A stretch of 64,000 bases of DNA from SAR202 cluster bacterium bin22 (GCA_002238505.1 MPMM01000006.1:81265-145264); one strand, 5' to 3'. Positions 36,749 through 48,337 are shown, numbered from the stretch's first letter. Program-made: numbers and translations. Notes: generated from the sequence alone by a model not told the origin.

Positions 36749-39700
36749 ATGAAGACCGACGCCCTTAAGTACGATTATCTGAGACTGGCCGCGTCCACGG
36801 CGGCCCTGCTGGCGATACTGCTGGCAGCCTTCCTGTCTTCTTCTGTGGTGGTGGCTGAGGAAACAACCCCACCGGACCCAATACGGTTGCCGGCCTATTC
36901 TCCCCAGACCACCGCGCCCAGTTGCAACGCCTACGATATTGCGCTGACCGCAAGCCATTCCACTTTATCTGAAAGCGACGCCGCCGCAGGACTTACGCTA
37001 ACGGCGACACGCACCGGAACGGACGGCGCAGTAACCGTGGGCTATACCATGGGGGGAACTGCCACAATAGAAGGCTCGGGCCAGGATTGGGTGCCCTGGT
37101 TTTTGCCCGATCTGATCATTCCGGATGGGGCGAGCAGCAAAACGGTTAGACTAGCCTTTACGGGCTTTGAAGACGAGATTTACGAGGGACCTGAGACTAT
37201 CGTGATAACCGGTTCAGCTGATGGAATGACCGTCAGTGATGCCGTTATTACTCTTACCGACAGCGACGATTACCGTTCTACCGGCGAAGATATCATCTTT
37301 GCATTAAGCCAGAGCACCATTAGGGAGGATGCCGGAGCCACCGAGATCACAGTTTATGTGAGCCGTGAGTTGAAACAACTCGAGAAGACGGTCACCATTT
37401 CAGTTGCCGGAGGATCGGCCACCGACGAAACTGACTACACCGCAACAGCATTGACGTCTATTACCATTCCCGAAGAAGGCAACAGCAATTCCGCTAAGCT
37501 GACCATTACCCCTGTGGATGACGAGATCAGCGAAGGTAACGAGACGATCCGGATAACGGGAACAGCCGACGGAGCCAAGGTAGGAACCGCCGATATCGCC
37601 ATTCTCGACAACGACTTTCATACGATAAAGCCCGGCGAACCCACGGTTACCCGCACCGGGTTCACCGAGCGGTCGGACCCGGCCCTGGACGCCACCTGGA
37701 CGGCGCCCGACGACACCACCTCTCTGTCCAAATACGAGGTCTACCACTGCAAGCAGGGCGAAACCAAGTGGAAGGGCAACGGGCGCGTGGACAGCACCAC
37801 CACCAGCATCAACCTGCCAGGCCTGGATGCTGGCGGGAATTACCACGTAAAGACTCGCGCCCTCGACTCTGATGGCGAGCCCCTGGGCGGCTGGTCCCAG
37901 GTCGGCTCCGGGCGAGCCAACAGTCCGCCGTACCACACCAATAGCTTCTTTCATCCGCACACTCTTAACTGGGGCCGTATTGGCACGGGTTCGATTGACC
38001 ACCAATTTGCCGACACCGACGGTGACACCCTTGACTATGCGGCGGAGGCCGAGCACCACGGCCTCTTGCACGCCTGGATACATTGGGACGGCACAATCCC
38101 CCACCTGCGCTACCAAGCCTGGAATCCCAGTGTCAAACGCGAAAAGATTGACTACTGGGCTTTTGACGGTTTCGGCGGCTATTCTCCTTCCCCTGGTCAT
38201 TGGGTAACTATTGCCACAAACGAGCAACGCAGCATTATCGAAAACTCGCCCGCCGGCGCCAGCGTGGGCCGGGCGGTGAAGGGCAACCCTAACGACAAGG
38301 ATGGAGACGGGAATCCGGACGAAGTCTATTCATACACCCTGGAAGGAAATATCACCGACGCATTCGAGATTGACTCATCCACCGGAGTTATTACCGTCAA
38401 GTCCGGGGCCACCCTGGACTACGAGACCAGGACTACCTACACCGGAAAGGTCAAATGGACCCTAAACAGTTGGGACATCGCCGCAAACATAACCATCAAC
38501 GTGGTTGACGATGACTCTGAGATTATTCTGAGTGTTGACCCGGACAGCATCTCCGAGGACGGCAACGCTACGAACATCACCGTCACGGCGACGCGGGGGA
38601 ATAATGTCGATACAACTGATGCCATCGAGATAGACGAATTTTCCCTGGGTGGCACGGCCACTGAGGGGGCATCGGGCGACTACACTGTAACAGGGGAGTT
38701 GTCCAGCATAACCATTCCTGCCGGACAGAGTTCGGGCACGGGTACCCTGACCATCACCACGGTTGATGACGAAATGGCGGAGAGCGACGAGACCATCACC
38801 GTGTCCGGCTCGGCCGGCAACCTTTCGGTAGCCCCCGCCACCATTACCATCACCGACGACGACTACGACATTACCCTGAGCGTGGACCCGGCCAGTATTG
38901 CCGAGGGTGCGGGTGAGACCGACGTAACTGTCACGGCAACGAGGAACGACGGAAGCACAGATGGAGCAAAGGTGGTTACCATCGCCGTGAACGGCACGGC
39001 GGTAAACCCGGCAGACTACACCATCTCAGATAACCCCCTGACCACCATAACCATTGCTGATGGAGAAAGTGACCAGGAGCATACTCTGAAAATCACGCCG
39101 GTTGACGACTCCATTCAGGAACTGGACGAGACTATTATCTTCACGGGAACGTCGCCCGGCCTCGATGTGGGCTCCGACGCCACCGTAACCATCACCGACA
39201 ACGAGCCCGACGTTATCCTCAGCGTAGAGCCTGACTCCGCCGTCGAGGGCAGTACCACCGAAGTCACCATGACGGCGACTCGGGCCGGCACGGAGGGCGA
39301 AGTCCAGGTCCTGACCTCCTATGCTGCCGGCGCTGCCGGCACTGCTACCCTGGGGACGGACTGGAACGTCTTGTTCTCCGGGCGGGACATAACCATTCCG
39401 GACGGGGCCACCAGCGCGTCGAATACCCAGACCTTCGACCTGGTCCAAGACGACGACGTGGAGGGAGATGAGACATTCGAGGTACAAGGAACGGCTGGCA
39501 GTCTGACAGTGGAACCGGCCACTTTCACCATCATTGACGATGACTTTGACATCAGCCTGAGCGCGGAGCCGGCCAGCGTTCTCGAGGACGCCGGCGCAAC
39601 GGTAGTGACGGTTACGGCCACGCGAAATGACGAGAGCGACACGGCAGAGCGAGTCATTACGTTCTTGCCCCTGGGCGGTACTGCGAATGACCCGGCTGAC

Positions 39701-42079
39701 TATTCTGCCACGTCCCTGAACAACATAACCATTCTAGCCAACGAGAATATCGGCACGGAAACCTTCACCTTGACTCCCGAAGTCGATGCTGATTCGGCGG
39801 AGGGTACTGAGACCATAACCATTTCCGGCACGACCACCGGAAAGAGCGTGGGCACCGCGGAAATCGCCATCATAGACTTGGGGGCGACGAAGCCGGCCGC
39901 GCCCGCAGCGACCCGCACCAGGTTCCCATTGGCAGAGTTTCCCCAGGGCGCCAACCCGGCCCTGGACGCAACCTGGAGCGCTCCGACCACCGACGGGTTG
40001 ACCGTCGAGAGCTACCTGGTCCGGTACCGCAAGAATGGCGATACGGACTGGACGACCTACACCTACGCCACCCCCTGGGGCGACCTGACCAGCGAAGTAC
40101 CGGCGGACACCACCAGCGTCAACCTGGTGGACGTTGGCCCCGGCGCCACCTACGAGGTCCAGGTGCGTATTTCCGCCAGCAACATGGGCGCCAGCCCCTG
40201 GTCCGACGCCGGCACCGGCCAGACCAACAGTCCACCGAAAGCCACCCAGAACAATTTACCTACCGCCTTACAAGTAGCCTCTCCGCCCACTCATGGAATG
40301 AAGTGGGGCGGTATCACGTCGCCTTGGTCGCTCACTACTCCTTCACAATTTACTGACAGCGATGGCGACACTCTAACCTTCACTGCGGAGGCCGAATACC
40401 CTGGCATACTGCGGCCCCAAATTGAACAGACCGATAACAATGAGCCCGGATTGCAGATTAGGCAGTGGAATCCTGCCGTGAAGGACACGAGAGTCACCTA
40501 CTATGCCCATGACGGCTACGGCGGCTTTACCCCAAAGGTAATCTGGATCAGGATTAAATCCGAAGCAGTCCGGCAGATCAAGGAGAATTCTCCCGCCGGC
40601 ACCAACGTGGGCCGCCACATGGGAGGCAATCCATGGCCCTATGATGGTAATGCGGATTTCGGCTACACCCTTACCGGCGAGGCGGCTACCTCCGGCATGT
40701 TTGCCATAGATTCGGCCACCGGCCAGATAAGCGTGGCCCAGGGCGCCACTTTGGACCGCGAAGCCAAGGATTCCTACACCGGCAAGGTGGAGTTCACGGT
40801 GCAGGGCCAGCCCGCTAAGATTAACTTCACGATCAACGTAACCGACATACCCGGCCCGGCCCGGCCTGGCGCGCCGGAAGTAACCCGTCACTCCGACTCG
40901 CCACGGTCTGCCCTGGACGTCTCATGGAGCAGGCCAAACAACCGTGGTTCTCGAATAACCGATTACGACGTCCATTACAGGAAGGATGGAGAAACTGACT
41001 GGACTAACCATTCCTTCAGCGGCACAGGAACTCGTACCACAATCGGAAGCCTGGCTGATGGAACGACTTACCAGGTGCAGGTTCGCGCCCGCAGCGCCGA
41101 GGGCCGCAGCAGTTGGTCGCCCACCGGCCAGGGCAGAACCCGCAAGAACCAGGAGGAAAGTTCGTCTCGCCCGGAACCAACTCCGGAGCCGACACCCGAG
41201 CCGACACCCGAGCCAACGCCCGAGCCAACGCCGGAACCGACGCCCGGCCCCACGCCGCCGGCCGCTACGCCGGGACCCACACCGCCGCCTACGCTTGGCC
41301 CCACCCCGGTACCCACACCGGTACCCACACCGCAGCCGACGCTTGGCCCCACCCCTGGGCCTACGGCACAACCCACGCCGCCAACTGTCACTCCTGCGCC
41401 CACGCCGCTGCCGTCCGGTACACTTGTGCCCACACCGCAGCCCACACCGTCGGGAGTTGGCAACCCTACGCCAGCGGCGCCAAGCGACGATAACCCGCCG
41501 GGGTCCACTCCGCCGCCCGGCGGCTCCAATCCGCCAGGATCATTGAATGACCCGAATGAGTCGGACGATTCCGGTTCGCCGTCTCCCTTGGCGGGCCCGC
41601 CCTCGCAGCCGAAGCTGGCTGAGGGTCAGACGATGTCGGGGCTGCAGCAACCTCCGGCGCCGCCGGGGCCTTTCACGTCGCCGCGGCGGCTCCTGTCCGC
41701 GTTGCCGGTACGAACTCTGGGGGTCGTGGTACCGCCCCAGGACATAACGGTCCCCGCTGGAGCCACTCCTGAACCGGCGGCGGCGGCCGCGGTTGAGAAT
41801 GGAGACCCCAATGGGTTGGAAGCGTCTCCGGGCATGTCCAAGGTTACGACCACCACTACTACCACCACGGAGTGGAATACCAACGCTTCCGGCCGGTCTG
41901 CCGAGACGCAGACCAGTATGCTTGGTCTGACCAGCCGCGTTTGGGAACGTGTGACCGGCGACAAGGGGCTGTCAACGCCCTGGCCCTGGCTGCTGATGCT
42001 CCTGATCCTGATGGCCCTGGCGACAAAGATTGTGGTCAAGCGACTGTGGGAGCGGCGGAGAAGGACAAGGTGGGCGTAG
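36749..42079 (+). CDS. Giant Calx-beta / FN3 / cadherin-like surface protein
   Basis: 1776 residues. A signal peptide (about 1-36) is followed by two Calx-beta modules (about 50-285), an FN3 domain (about 290-390) and a cadherin-like module (about 400-590, [13 protein letters not shown] and [12 protein letters not shown]). Four more Calx-beta modules follow (about 590-1045; repeated LSVDPxSxxE...VTVTATR and ITDDD ends), then FN3, another cadherin-like module and a third FN3 (about 1370-1465). A Pro-Thr stalk (about 1475-1575) leads into a Pro/Gly/Ser-rich region. A membrane segment ([20 protein letters not shown]) and a basic tail end it. Calx-beta and cadherin modules usually bind calcium, so a rigid Ca-dependent adhesin is likely. 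The frame is intact over 5.3 kb. Confidence 0.9.
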   Translation: MKTDALKYDYLRLAASTAALLAILLAAFLSSSVVVAEETTPPDPIRLPAYSPQTTAPSCNAYDIALTASHSTLSESDAAAGLTLTATRTGTDGAVTVGYTMGGTATIEGSGQDWVPWFLPDLIIPDGASSKTVRLAFTGFEDEIYEGPETIVITGSADGMTVSDAVITLTDSDDYRSTGEDIIFALSQSTIREDAGATEITVYVSRELKQLEKTVTISVAGGSATDETDYTATALTSITIPEEGNSNSAKLTITPVDDEISEGNETIRITGTADGAKVGTADIAILDNDFHTIKPGEPTVTRTGFTERSDPALDATWTAPDDTTSLSKYEVYHCKQGETKWKGNGRVDSTTTSINLPGLDAGGNYHVKTRALDSDGEPLGGWSQVGSGRANSPPYHTNSFFHPHTLNWGRIGTGSIDHQFADTDGDTLDYAAEAEHHGLLHAWIHWDGTIPHLRYQAWNPSVKREKIDYWAFDGFGGYSPSPGHWVTIATNEQRSIIENSPAGASVGRAVKGNPNDKDGDGNPDEVYSYTLEGNITDAFEIDSSTGVITVKSGATLDYETRTTYTGKVKWTLNSWDIAANITINVVDDDSEIILSVDPDSISEDGNATNITVTATRGNNVDTTDAIEIDEFSLGGTATEGASGDYTVTGELSSITIPAGQSSGTGTLTITTVDDEMAESDETITVSGSAGNLSVAPATITITDDDYDITLSVDPASIAEGAGETDVTVTATRNDGSTDGAKVVTIAVNGTAVNPADYTISDNPLTTITIADGESDQEHTLKITPVDDSIQELDETIIFTGTSPGLDVGSDATVTITDNEPDVILSVEPDSAVEGSTTEVTMTATRAGTEGEVQVLTSYAAGAAGTATLGTDWNVLFSGRDITIPDGATSASNTQTFDLVQDDDVEGDETFEVQGTAGSLTVEPATFTIIDDDFDISLSAEPASVLEDAGATVVTVTATRNDESDTAERVITFLPLGGTANDPADYSATSLNNITILANENIGTETFTLTPEVDADSAEGTETITISGTTTGKSVGTAEIAIIDLGATKPAAPAATRTRFPLAEFPQGANPALDATWSAPTTDGLTVESYLVRYRKNGDTDWTTYTYATPWGDLTSEVPADTTSVNLVDVGPGATYEVQVRISASNMGASPWSDAGTGQTNSPPKATQNNLPTALQVASPPTHGMKWGGITSPWSLTTPSQFTDSDGDTLTFTAEAEYPGILRPQIEQTDNNEPGLQIRQWNPAVKDTRVTYYAHDGYGGFTPKVIWIRIKSEAVRQIKENSPAGTNVGRHMGGNPWPYDGNADFGYTLTGEAATSGMFAIDSATGQISVAQGATLDREAKDSYTGKVEFTVQGQPAKINFTINVTDIPGPARPGAPEVTRHSDSPRSALDVSWSRPNNRGSRITDYDVHYRKDGETDWTNHSFSGTGTRTTIGSLADGTTYQVQVRARSAEGRSSWSPTGQGRTRKNQEESSSRPEPTPEPTPEPTPEPTPEPTPEPTPGPTPPAATPGPTPPPTLGPTPVPTPVPTPQPTLGPTPGPTAQPTPPTVTPAPTPLPSGTLVPTPQPTPSGVGNPTPAAPSDDNPPGSTPPPGGSNPPGSLNDPNESDDSGSPSPLAGPPSQPKLAEGQTMSGLQQPPAPPGPFTSPRRLLSALPVRTLGVVVPPQDITVPAGATPEPAAAAAVENGDPNGLEASPGMSKVTTTTTTTTEWNTNASGRSAETQTSMLGLTSRVWERVTGDKGLSTPWPWLLMLLILMALATKIVVKRLWERRRRTRWA
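41170..41460 (+). repeat. Pro-Thr tandem repeat (PTPEP type)
   Basis: Imperfect 12-base units such as CCGACACCCGAG encode (E-P-T-P)n and then (x-P-T-P)n. It forms an extended, probably glycosylated stalk near the cell wall end of the surface protein. Shorter PTP runs occur in the protease at 42375 and the small protein at 44934. Confidence 0.85.
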
Positions 42080-42110
42080 AGCAGAGAGCTGGGAAACCTG
42101 CCCACGCCCC

Positions 42111-42144
42111 GGGCAATCGCACGATGCCCCTTGTGCGATTGCCC
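42111..42144. terminator. Strong hairpin after the surface gene
   Basis: GGGCAATCGCAC, loop GATGCCCCTT, GTGCGATTGCCC: a perfect 12-bp stem 31 bp after the stop. No T run follows, so it could be a transcript-stabilising end or a dispersed palindrome. Just beyond (about 42196-42275) is DNA of the CCTGAGCCGGTCGAAGGACACG type, familiar as bacterial intergenic repeats. Confidence 0.6.
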
Positions 42145-42374
42145 TCGCGCCCCTCAGGAAGAGTGGAAAGTCCGAAGCAATGGCGTTTCCCCGACCAGCC
42201 TGAGCCGGTCGAAGGACACGCTTCACCTAACACACACTTGGGCGGGCTCATCCTGAGTGGTCCAGCGGGGCTGCGAAGAGTAACAGAATAAGGACGAACT
42301 TGCACCCGGCGAAGTCACGGAAAGGCCACGCACTTGGTAGTAAGATATATGCAATTCTACACTGTATCCTTGGA

Positions 42375-43832
42375 ATGAATCACTTGAAGACTTACTTAAG
42401 CCTGCTATGCCTGATCACCATGGCCCTTTCGCTGTCTGTAGCGACGGGCTGCACAGCTGAGCCGCCGCCATTGCCCTCCCCGGACATTCCCGCCACGGTA
42501 ACTGCAACCATGCAGAAGGCGCTGCCAACACCCATTCCCACACAGACGCCCGACATTCCGGCGACGGTGCGGGCCCAGGTCCAGACACAACTCCAGGCCC
42601 AGGTTCAGGCGGAGTTGGAAAGAGCCCTCGCTGCCATTCCTACGCCTACTCCTTTTCCCACCCCCACTCCAATACCAGCGTTGGTGGCCACCCCTACCCC
42701 AACGGGCACGCCGTTTCCCCTCGCCGCCCTGTCCCACAACCTGGCAGCCATGGTGGACCGGGTGAAGCCCGGGGTGGTGCGGATTGAAACAGACTTCAGC
42801 AGCGGGACCGGAGTTATATTTGAGGAGACGGAGAACGGCGGCGCGTTAATCTTAACTAACCATCATGTGGTTGACGGGGCACAGGATATCCAGGTTCAGG
42901 TCGATGACACTCAGGTCTATGAGGCAATGCTCCACGGTTACAACGGAGTGAAGGACCTGGCGGTGCTGGAAATCTGCTGCGGCCAGTTTGTGCCGCTGGA
43001 ATTCAGGGATGCCTCAGAAGTAAAGTCCGGGACCGAGGTTGTTACCGTCGGTTACTCCCTGAGCCTTGCCGGATCGTCTACGGTTACCAGCGGTATCGTT
43101 TCCGCAGTCCGCTTTGACCAGGCCTGTGAAGTATGGCTCCTGCAGACCGACGCGCCCATTAACCCGGGCAACAGTGGCGGACCGCTTCTGAACACCAACG
43201 GCGAAGTCCTGGGCATAAACACCTACAACTATGACTCGTCATACTCGGGAGAACGGGTTGAAGGCGTCGGGTTTGCCATTTCCCAGCAGAGCATTCAGGG
43301 ACTGCTCCAAGGCTTGAAAGAGGGAGTACGGGTGGAGGCGCCCGGACCCACCCCGACGACGACCCCATACGTTACGCCCACCCCGGAGGCGTTCTGGCGT
43401 ACGTACACGAATCTCTCTGCCGACTTTTCCATTGACGTACCCTCCAACTGGACCATACGCGATTCTGACCGGAAAAGCGTACGGTTTGACAGCCCTCAGA
43501 GATTTACCCACGTCTGGGTGGGTGTCGGCGATATTGGTAGCTCGACGGGAAGGGAATTGTTACAGACCTACCTGAACGAGCAGGCGGGAAACTATCCGGA
43601 TGGGTTGGACATCGTTGAGGAATTGACGGATTCGAGCGCCAATGGTGAGCAGGTTTCCCACGTCAAATACCGGCTCCGGATCTCTCACACCTATTGTGAG
43701 GAAGAGTTTCAAGAGCGGGTCTGGGTCAAGGGACGGAAGTACTATTGGTTGCAGATGGGAACATGCCTCCATGCGATTGAGGAACTAAGAATGGTGAACT
43801 CCGTCATCTCCTCCAGCTTTGTTCGCCGATAG
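42375..43832 (+). CDS. HtrA/DegP-like serine protease lipoprotein
   Basis: An exported trypsin-like (S1C) protease. ATG 42375 gives a signal peptide with lipobox VATGC. Next comes a Gln/Ala coiled segment (VRAQVQTQLQAQVQAELERA) and a PTP stalk. The protease domain (about residues 120-330) has His164 (LTNHHVVDG), Asp194 (VKDLAVLE) and Ser267 (NPGNSGGPLL). There is no PDZ domain. After a second short Thr/Pro linker comes a C-terminal domain of about 140 residues (FSIDVPSNWTIRDSD ... VKGRKYYWLQMGTC), like small substrate- or lipid-binding modules on bacterial lipoproteins. It probably trims or quality-controls exported proteins, and its neighbours are the large surface proteins. The frame is open further upstream (42300), but the lipoprotein start fits best. 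Confidence 0.88.
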   Translation: MNHLKTYLSLLCLITMALSLSVATGCTAEPPPLPSPDIPATVTATMQKALPTPIPTQTPDIPATVRAQVQTQLQAQVQAELERALAAIPTPTPFPTPTPIPALVATPTPTGTPFPLAALSHNLAAMVDRVKPGVVRIETDFSSGTGVIFEETENGGALILTNHHVVDGAQDIQVQVDDTQVYEAMLHGYNGVKDLAVLEICCGQFVPLEFRDASEVKSGTEVVTVGYSLSLAGSSTVTSGIVSAVRFDQACEVWLLQTDAPINPGNSGGPLLNTNGEVLGINTYNYDSSYSGERVEGVGFAISQQSIQGLLQGLKEGVRVEAPGPTPTTTPYVTPTPEAFWRTYTNLSADFSIDVPSNWTIRDSDRKSVRFDSPQRFTHVWVGVGDIGSSTGRELLQTYLNEQAGNYPDGLDIVEELTDSSANGEQVSHVKYRLRISHTYCEEEFQERVWVKGRKYYWLQMGTCLHAIEELRMVNSVISSSFVRR

Positions 43833-44925
43833 CGTCAGTCGACTTAGGGCGTGGTGCGCCCCTCCTCTGTTCCATGCCGAACTGACGGTACGCAAGTTCG
43901 TCGTAGGCCAACGTTGCAGTGCCAGGCAATAGCCTTCGGAGCATGGCTCTAGCGGTCCTGAAGGTAGCAGCCTAAGGTGAGACCGAAGTGCCGGACAGTC
44001 CTGCAATCCAGGTCCGGAACATTCCGGCAAGGCTTCCAGCAAAATGCACATCCCACTCGGGCTCTAGTTTAGATCGGCCACACCAATTCCGGCTGTAGTT
44101 CGTCCGCTTCCCCTTGCCTGACTGCAATTCTGTCAGATACCCGTTCGCGCAGATTCCCGAGTCGAAACGGTGAAGCGGCCTTTTCGTAGACCTGATCCCC
44201 ACTTCGTTCTCCTCCTAAGCCTGGTTGACCACCTTCGCCACCCGCTGCGTCAACTACGTAATGTCCGGAGCATTGTTGGACTTGCTGTGGGAGGCGCAAA
44301 CAGACTGCCGCACTCCGGTTGTGGCCCGGCCTCATCTGTTGGACCAGACACCTTGGGGAGGGATGGGGTGCGTTGGCGCTGTGCCCCGATATTCGGCTCC
44401 GGTTGGCCGTTGCCGTTTGTTGGCTCCTTCTCACGGGGCCGGCAAGTAATCTCAGCGTGCCCGGCATGTCGTTGACCCGCGTAGGTAAGCCGGACGGTAA
44501 GACTGAACCTGTCCGTCCCCTCTGGGGCGGGTTGGTTACGAAAAGAATACCATAATGGGCAATAAGGATACTCAAAAGTGATGGGCTGGGTGCTACCATC
44601 GTATTGCGAGGTTGTACCCGCCTTCCTTGATTCCCAGATGGCCCGTGTCTGGAGTGCTGATTCGCTCGCGTCTTCCTCGTGCTCTGAGACCTGAGTGTTG
44701 ACGCGGCCAGCCGATGGGCCGAGGCCACTATTGCCGGCCAGGGTTTTGAAAGGAAACCACCACTATTCAATCAAGTCAATCAAGTTTGGAACCAGAAGTC
44801 CATCGAGGAAAGCTTACAGCATATGCCTGGCAGGCAGACCGGCACCACTACTTGCCGTCATTTGCCGTGAAGCTGCCTGGCAGGCCACTCACCTGAGATG
44901 ACCCGCGCCCCTTACATCCCCAGGA
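43833..44925. other. Intergenic, no gene seen
   Basis: About 1.1 kb with only shadow-like ORFs. A minus-strand frame near 44069-44300 (GGEGGQPGLGGERSGDQVYE) is low-complexity and unrecognised. It may be decayed DNA. Confidence 0.4.
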
Positions 44926-44933
44926 GGACCACC

Positions 44934-45270
44934 GTGAAACCCGTAGTATCCCGCCCCCGCCCCGTCTCTAAGTATTTGCCCCTGGGCCGGGTTCCTCCGG
45001 TTTTCCGCCCCGTTTGGGCTGGTATTGGGCTTGGTTCTCACCCTCTCCTTGGCCTTCAACGCTAATACCTCCCAGGCTGGCGGGCCCCCGGTCCTGTGGA
45101 GTGACTTCAACCTGCCCATCCGGCTGGAAGTGGGCCGTTCTCCGCCCGTGCGGTTTGACCCAGGCTTGGAACCCACGCCGGCACCCACTCCGGAGGTTTT
45201 AGCAGCGTCGGATTCCTCCCCCAATATTGCCAGGACGGGCTTACGGGGAGCCGTCAAAATCAAGGGGTGA
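44934..45270 (+). CDS. Small exported Pro-Thr protein, frameshifted
   Basis: An AGGAGG before GTG 44934 starts KPVVSRPRPVSKYLPLGRVP. After a shift near 44990-45010 the other frame continues with a clean export signal (FGLVLGLVLTLSLAFNANTS) and QAGGPPVLWSDFNLPIRLEV. EPTPAPTPE then leads to IARTGLRGAVKIKG and the stop at 45270. Rejoined it is about 110 residues, secreted or membrane-tethered, of unknown role. Only the 45025-45270 part is open without correction. Confidence 0.45.
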
Positions 45271-45475
45271 TGATTGATGAGGTGAGGCGGTCTCAGCCTG
45301 AGACGTAGAGGAACCGATCGGTCTGGAACAGATGCCAACTGCAACAGACCGACAGCGGCACCCCTGCTTCCAGCGAGAAAGCCCAGTTTTCACAGAAGCA
45401 CTGGACTGAGGTGCTACAGAGTCCGTATATCCATAACCAACGAGCCAGGCCGGTCAGCCTGCTTCAATCCATGAT

Positions 45476-46663
45476 TTGGGTAGGACAGGAATTGTGGAGA
45501 TTTTTTTCGTCGTCATTTCGGGGTTGACCCTCTTCACGTGGATCCTGATATTGGCGCACATGCTCAACGGCGTCCGGCAGTTGCGATATCTGAATGAATT
45601 GGGAAAGCCGAAGCCGGTTGACCCGCCGCTGCTCCGCGTCTCCGTGATCGTGACGGCAAGGAACGAGGAGCGCAAGGCGGAAGAGGCACTTCGGTCGTTG
45701 ATGAGGTTGGACTATCCGGACTATGAAGTCGTCTATGTCAACGATCGCTCCGACGACCGTACCGGCGAAATAGCGGAGCGGTTGCAGGCCATGGACGGCC
45801 GGATAAGGACTATACACATCGAGGAGCTGCCTCCTGGATGGTTCGGCAAGAATCATGCCGCCTACCATGCCGCCAAAGCGGCAACCGGGGAAGTGCTGCT
45901 GTTCACCGATGGTGACGTGATTTTCGCGCCGTGCGCCTTGGAGTGCGCCGTACGCCATATGTTGAGGAACGGGCTGGACCACCTGAGCCTTTCGGCGCGG
46001 GTCGCGGTCACCGGCCCGTTTCTCCGGAGCTGCATAGTAGTTTTCGCAACCACAGTGAATCTTCTCCTGCCACCCTGGAAGGTGAGGGACCCTAAAAGCT
46101 CTGTCTATTTTGGAGTTGGCCCGTTCAATATGTTTCTCGCCCGCTCCTATCACGCCATCGGGGGGCACAGCAGTGTGGCCCTCCGGCCGGATGAAGACGT
46201 CCAGATCGCCAAGCTGGTCAAGCGAAGAGGCATGAGATCGGAATTCGTCCGGGGAGAAGCGCTGGTTGGCTTCGAATGGTACAGCACCTTTCAAGGCCTC
46301 GTAAGAGGCTTGGAAAAGAACTTCTTCGCAACAATGGACTACAGTATCGTAAAGGCAGGGATCTACACCGTAGTCATGCTGTGGCTGATGTTTGTTCCTT
46401 TCATCCTGGGGCCGACGCTGGCGCTTATGGGCAGCGCCTGGCCCGCGGCTCTCTTCGGTGGGGCGGCGGCGGTTTCGCTGGCGAACTTCTTTCTGATCGC
46501 CCGTCAAGTCTGGCACCCATGGTGGTCCGGGCTTCTGGTGCCCTTTGCCACAATGGCAATGATTTACATTTTGTGGCGCTCCGCGTTCGTCACTATCTTC
46601 CGCGGCGTCGCCTGGGGCGGACCGGCAGTGGCACTCTCGGAGCTGCGCAGGCACCGCATTTAG
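45476..46663 (+). CDS. Family 2 glycosyltransferase, membrane-bound
   Basis: A processive-type GT-A glycosyltransferase of about 395 residues. An N-terminal membrane helix (about 8-30) precedes the GT2 domain: VSVIVTARNEE, then the NDRSDDRT nucleotide-sugar loop, LPPGWFGKNHAAYHAA, and FTDGDVIF, the DxD-like metal site. PDEDVQIAKLVKRRG supplies the catalytic acidic residue. Two to three C-terminal helices follow. The PPGW-GKN motif resembles HpnB-like and related lipid-linked glycosyltransferases. It may glycosylate a lipid or surface polymer; no sugar-export genes are adjacent. TTG 45476 is the most upstream start; GTG 45494 is an alternative. Confidence 0.85.
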   Translation: MGRTGIVEIFFVVISGLTLFTWILILAHMLNGVRQLRYLNELGKPKPVDPPLLRVSVIVTARNEERKAEEALRSLMRLDYPDYEVVYVNDRSDDRTGEIAERLQAMDGRIRTIHIEELPPGWFGKNHAAYHAAKAATGEVLLFTDGDVIFAPCALECAVRHMLRNGLDHLSLSARVAVTGPFLRSCIVVFATTVNLLLPPWKVRDPKSSVYFGVGPFNMFLARSYHAIGGHSSVALRPDEDVQIAKLVKRRGMRSEFVRGEALVGFEWYSTFQGLVRGLEKNFFATMDYSIVKAGIYTVVMLWLMFVPFILGPTLALMGSAWPAALFGGAAAVSLANFFLIARQVWHPWWSGLLVPFATMAMIYILWRSAFVTIFRGVAWGGPAVALSELRRHRI

Positions 46664-46769
46664 CCATCTGACCAGGACGTTGGCCCTACTAAGATGACCA
46701 CTCGCCGGCCGACACCCGTCAGGAAATGTTGGAAGAGTTGCAGCTACTCTATGGAAGGTGTCAGGCAAC

Positions 46770-47205
46770 GTCGGCAAGATAGTCTGGTCCAGAGCGTCAG
46801 TGCCCGAATCTGATCGATGGCCAGGAACGAAGCCGCGTTCTTGGGGTATCGGGCGGCCACCGCTCTCCATAGTGGGAAGTATAGAGATGCGTTCTCAACT
46901 GAATCAGACATTTAATACAGTACCGGGTCGCAGTACCGGGTTTCCCTGCGGTGGCCTCTCGGTGGAATCGCTGGCTCCATACCCTAAACCTGGGCTTCAG
47001 CCACGATGGCGTCGGAGTCGTAGCCTCGCAAGGCCAGTAGATGTTCGGCTGCGATATCAACAATAAATGTACCAGCCTGGGTGCAGTCCGCCATCCTTCC
47101 CTCCCTCCGACCCAAACTCATTGGCATGCCGCGGAGGTCAACCGCCAGGTGAAGCTTGCTGTTCAGCCCCCTTGCCCGTCCAGTGAGTGGATTCCCTCCC
47201 CGGGA
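46770..47205 (-). pseudogene. IS5-family transposase relic, copy 2
   Basis: The minus strand reads SRGGNPLTGRARGLNSKLHL, AVDLRGMPM, ADCTQAGTF and GYDSDAIVAEAQV, then an in-frame TAG. It continues in the same frame as GMEPAIPPRGHRRETRY, another stop after DPVLY, SVENAS (catalytic Glu region) and WRAVAARYPKNAASF to WTRLS. The end matches the relic at 6895-7623 (WRAVATRYAKNEAPF ... WTRLF), so both come from one element family. The N-terminal third is missing. Confidence 0.75.
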
Positions 47206-47278
47206 TCCAATCTCCTTAATTTGGAACCGTCTCAAAACACTGGTCCGAAATATCGTGACCCGGAGGAACATACCGAAA

Positions 47279-48337
47279 ATGAGCGCCACCGGTAAGTTGA
47301 GCCTTAGCTATTACGTACTCTCGCTTCTCAGCCTCATAGCCTTTTTAGCAATATCAACGGGCTGTTCAGGATCGCAAAGTGCTTCCCAGGACGAGGACGT
47401 CTCAGCCCCCGGCGGCACCTCAGCGAAGTTGAGAGTCGCGAGCACAGTTTCGCCCATTACCAGCCTGGCAGAAAACATAGGCGGTAACCGCATAGCGCTG
47501 ACAGGAATCGTCCCCGAGGGCACCAACTCCCATACCTTTGAGCCCTCCCCGTCGGTGGCCGCTATTCTGGCCGAAGCGGATTTGTTTATAGCCAACGGTC
47601 TCTTCCTTGAAGAACCCACGATCAGAATGGCGGAGGCCAACCAGAAGGAAGGGGCCGCGCACCTGATCCTGGGGCCCAAAACCATTACCCAGGACCAGTG
47701 GGTGTTTGATTTCTCCTTTCCGAAAGAGGACGGACATCCCAACCCACACCTGTGGACCGACCCGCACCTGGCGCTGAGATACGCCATACACATCCGCAAT
47801 GAGCTTGTCCGTATGGACGCGGACAACGCGGAGTATTACAACGATAATTTTGGGGAACTCTCAGCTAAGATTAACGACCTCGACCAACGAATAATACGGG
47901 CGGTGTCCACCATCCCCCGGGAGAATAGGCTGCTCCTCACCTACCACGATTCCTTTCCCTACTTCGGCCCCAGATACGGTTTCGAGATAATAGGCGCCGT
48001 TCAGCCCTCGGACTTTACCGAACCCTCGGCCAGAGAGGTCGCCGCCCTGATTGAACAGGTTAGGGAATCCCAGGTGCCGGCCATCTTCGGTTCAGAGGTG
48101 TTCCCCAGCCCGGTGCTGCGGCAGATTGCCCAGGAAGGGGGCGCTGAGTTCGTGGACCAATTGCGGGACGATGACCTCCCCGGTGAGCCGGGGGACCCGG
48201 AACACACCTATCTCGGACTGATCCTGGAGGACGTCAGGATCATTACCGTGGCCTTGGGCGGCGACACCGGGGCCCTGGATGGATTTGACCCCAGCCCAGT
48301 CTTTGAAGAAGACAGCGGCGCGGTCTATCCCCAATAG
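47279..48337 (+). CDS. ZnuA/MntA-type metal-binding lipoprotein
   Basis: A metal ABC transporter substrate-binding protein (cluster A-I), 352 residues. ATG 47279 gives a signal peptide with lipobox ISTGC; the longer open frame runs into the transposon relic and is not used. The metal ligands are recognisable: His in GTNSHTFEPSP, His in NPHLWTDP, His in TYHDSFPYFGPRYG and an acidic residue in the late region (AEFVDQLRDDDLPG). The His-rich loop of typical ZnuA is absent, so zinc or manganese cannot be decided. No permease or ATPase partner is in the window. The relic of an IS5 transposase lies just upstream on the opposite strand. Confidence 0.88.
   Translation: MSATGKLSLSYYVLSLLSLIAFLAISTGCSGSQSASQDEDVSAPGGTSAKLRVASTVSPITSLAENIGGNRIALTGIVPEGTNSHTFEPSPSVAAILAEADLFIANGLFLEEPTIRMAEANQKEGAAHLILGPKTITQDQWVFDFSFPKEDGHPNPHLWTDPHLALRYAIHIRNELVRMDADNAEYYNDNFGELSAKINDLDQRIIRAVSTIPRENRLLLTYHDSFPYFGPRYGFEIIGAVQPSDFTEPSAREVAALIEQVRESQVPAIFGSEVFPSPVLRQIAQEGGAEFVDQLRDDDLPGEPGDPEHTYLGLILEDVRIITVALGGDTGALDGFDPSPVFEEDSGAVYPQ

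Noticed and set aside
41170..41460. Regular short repeats that could suggest a CRISPR array
   Set aside because: They are contiguous, in frame and encode Pro-Thr units; there are no spacers. No CRISPR array was found anywhere in the window.
45464..46870. A 468-codon ORF on the minus strand opposite the glycosyltransferase
   Set aside because: It is a mirror of a well-supported GT2 gene in GC-rich DNA; its sequence is Arg/His/Pro-rich with no domain.
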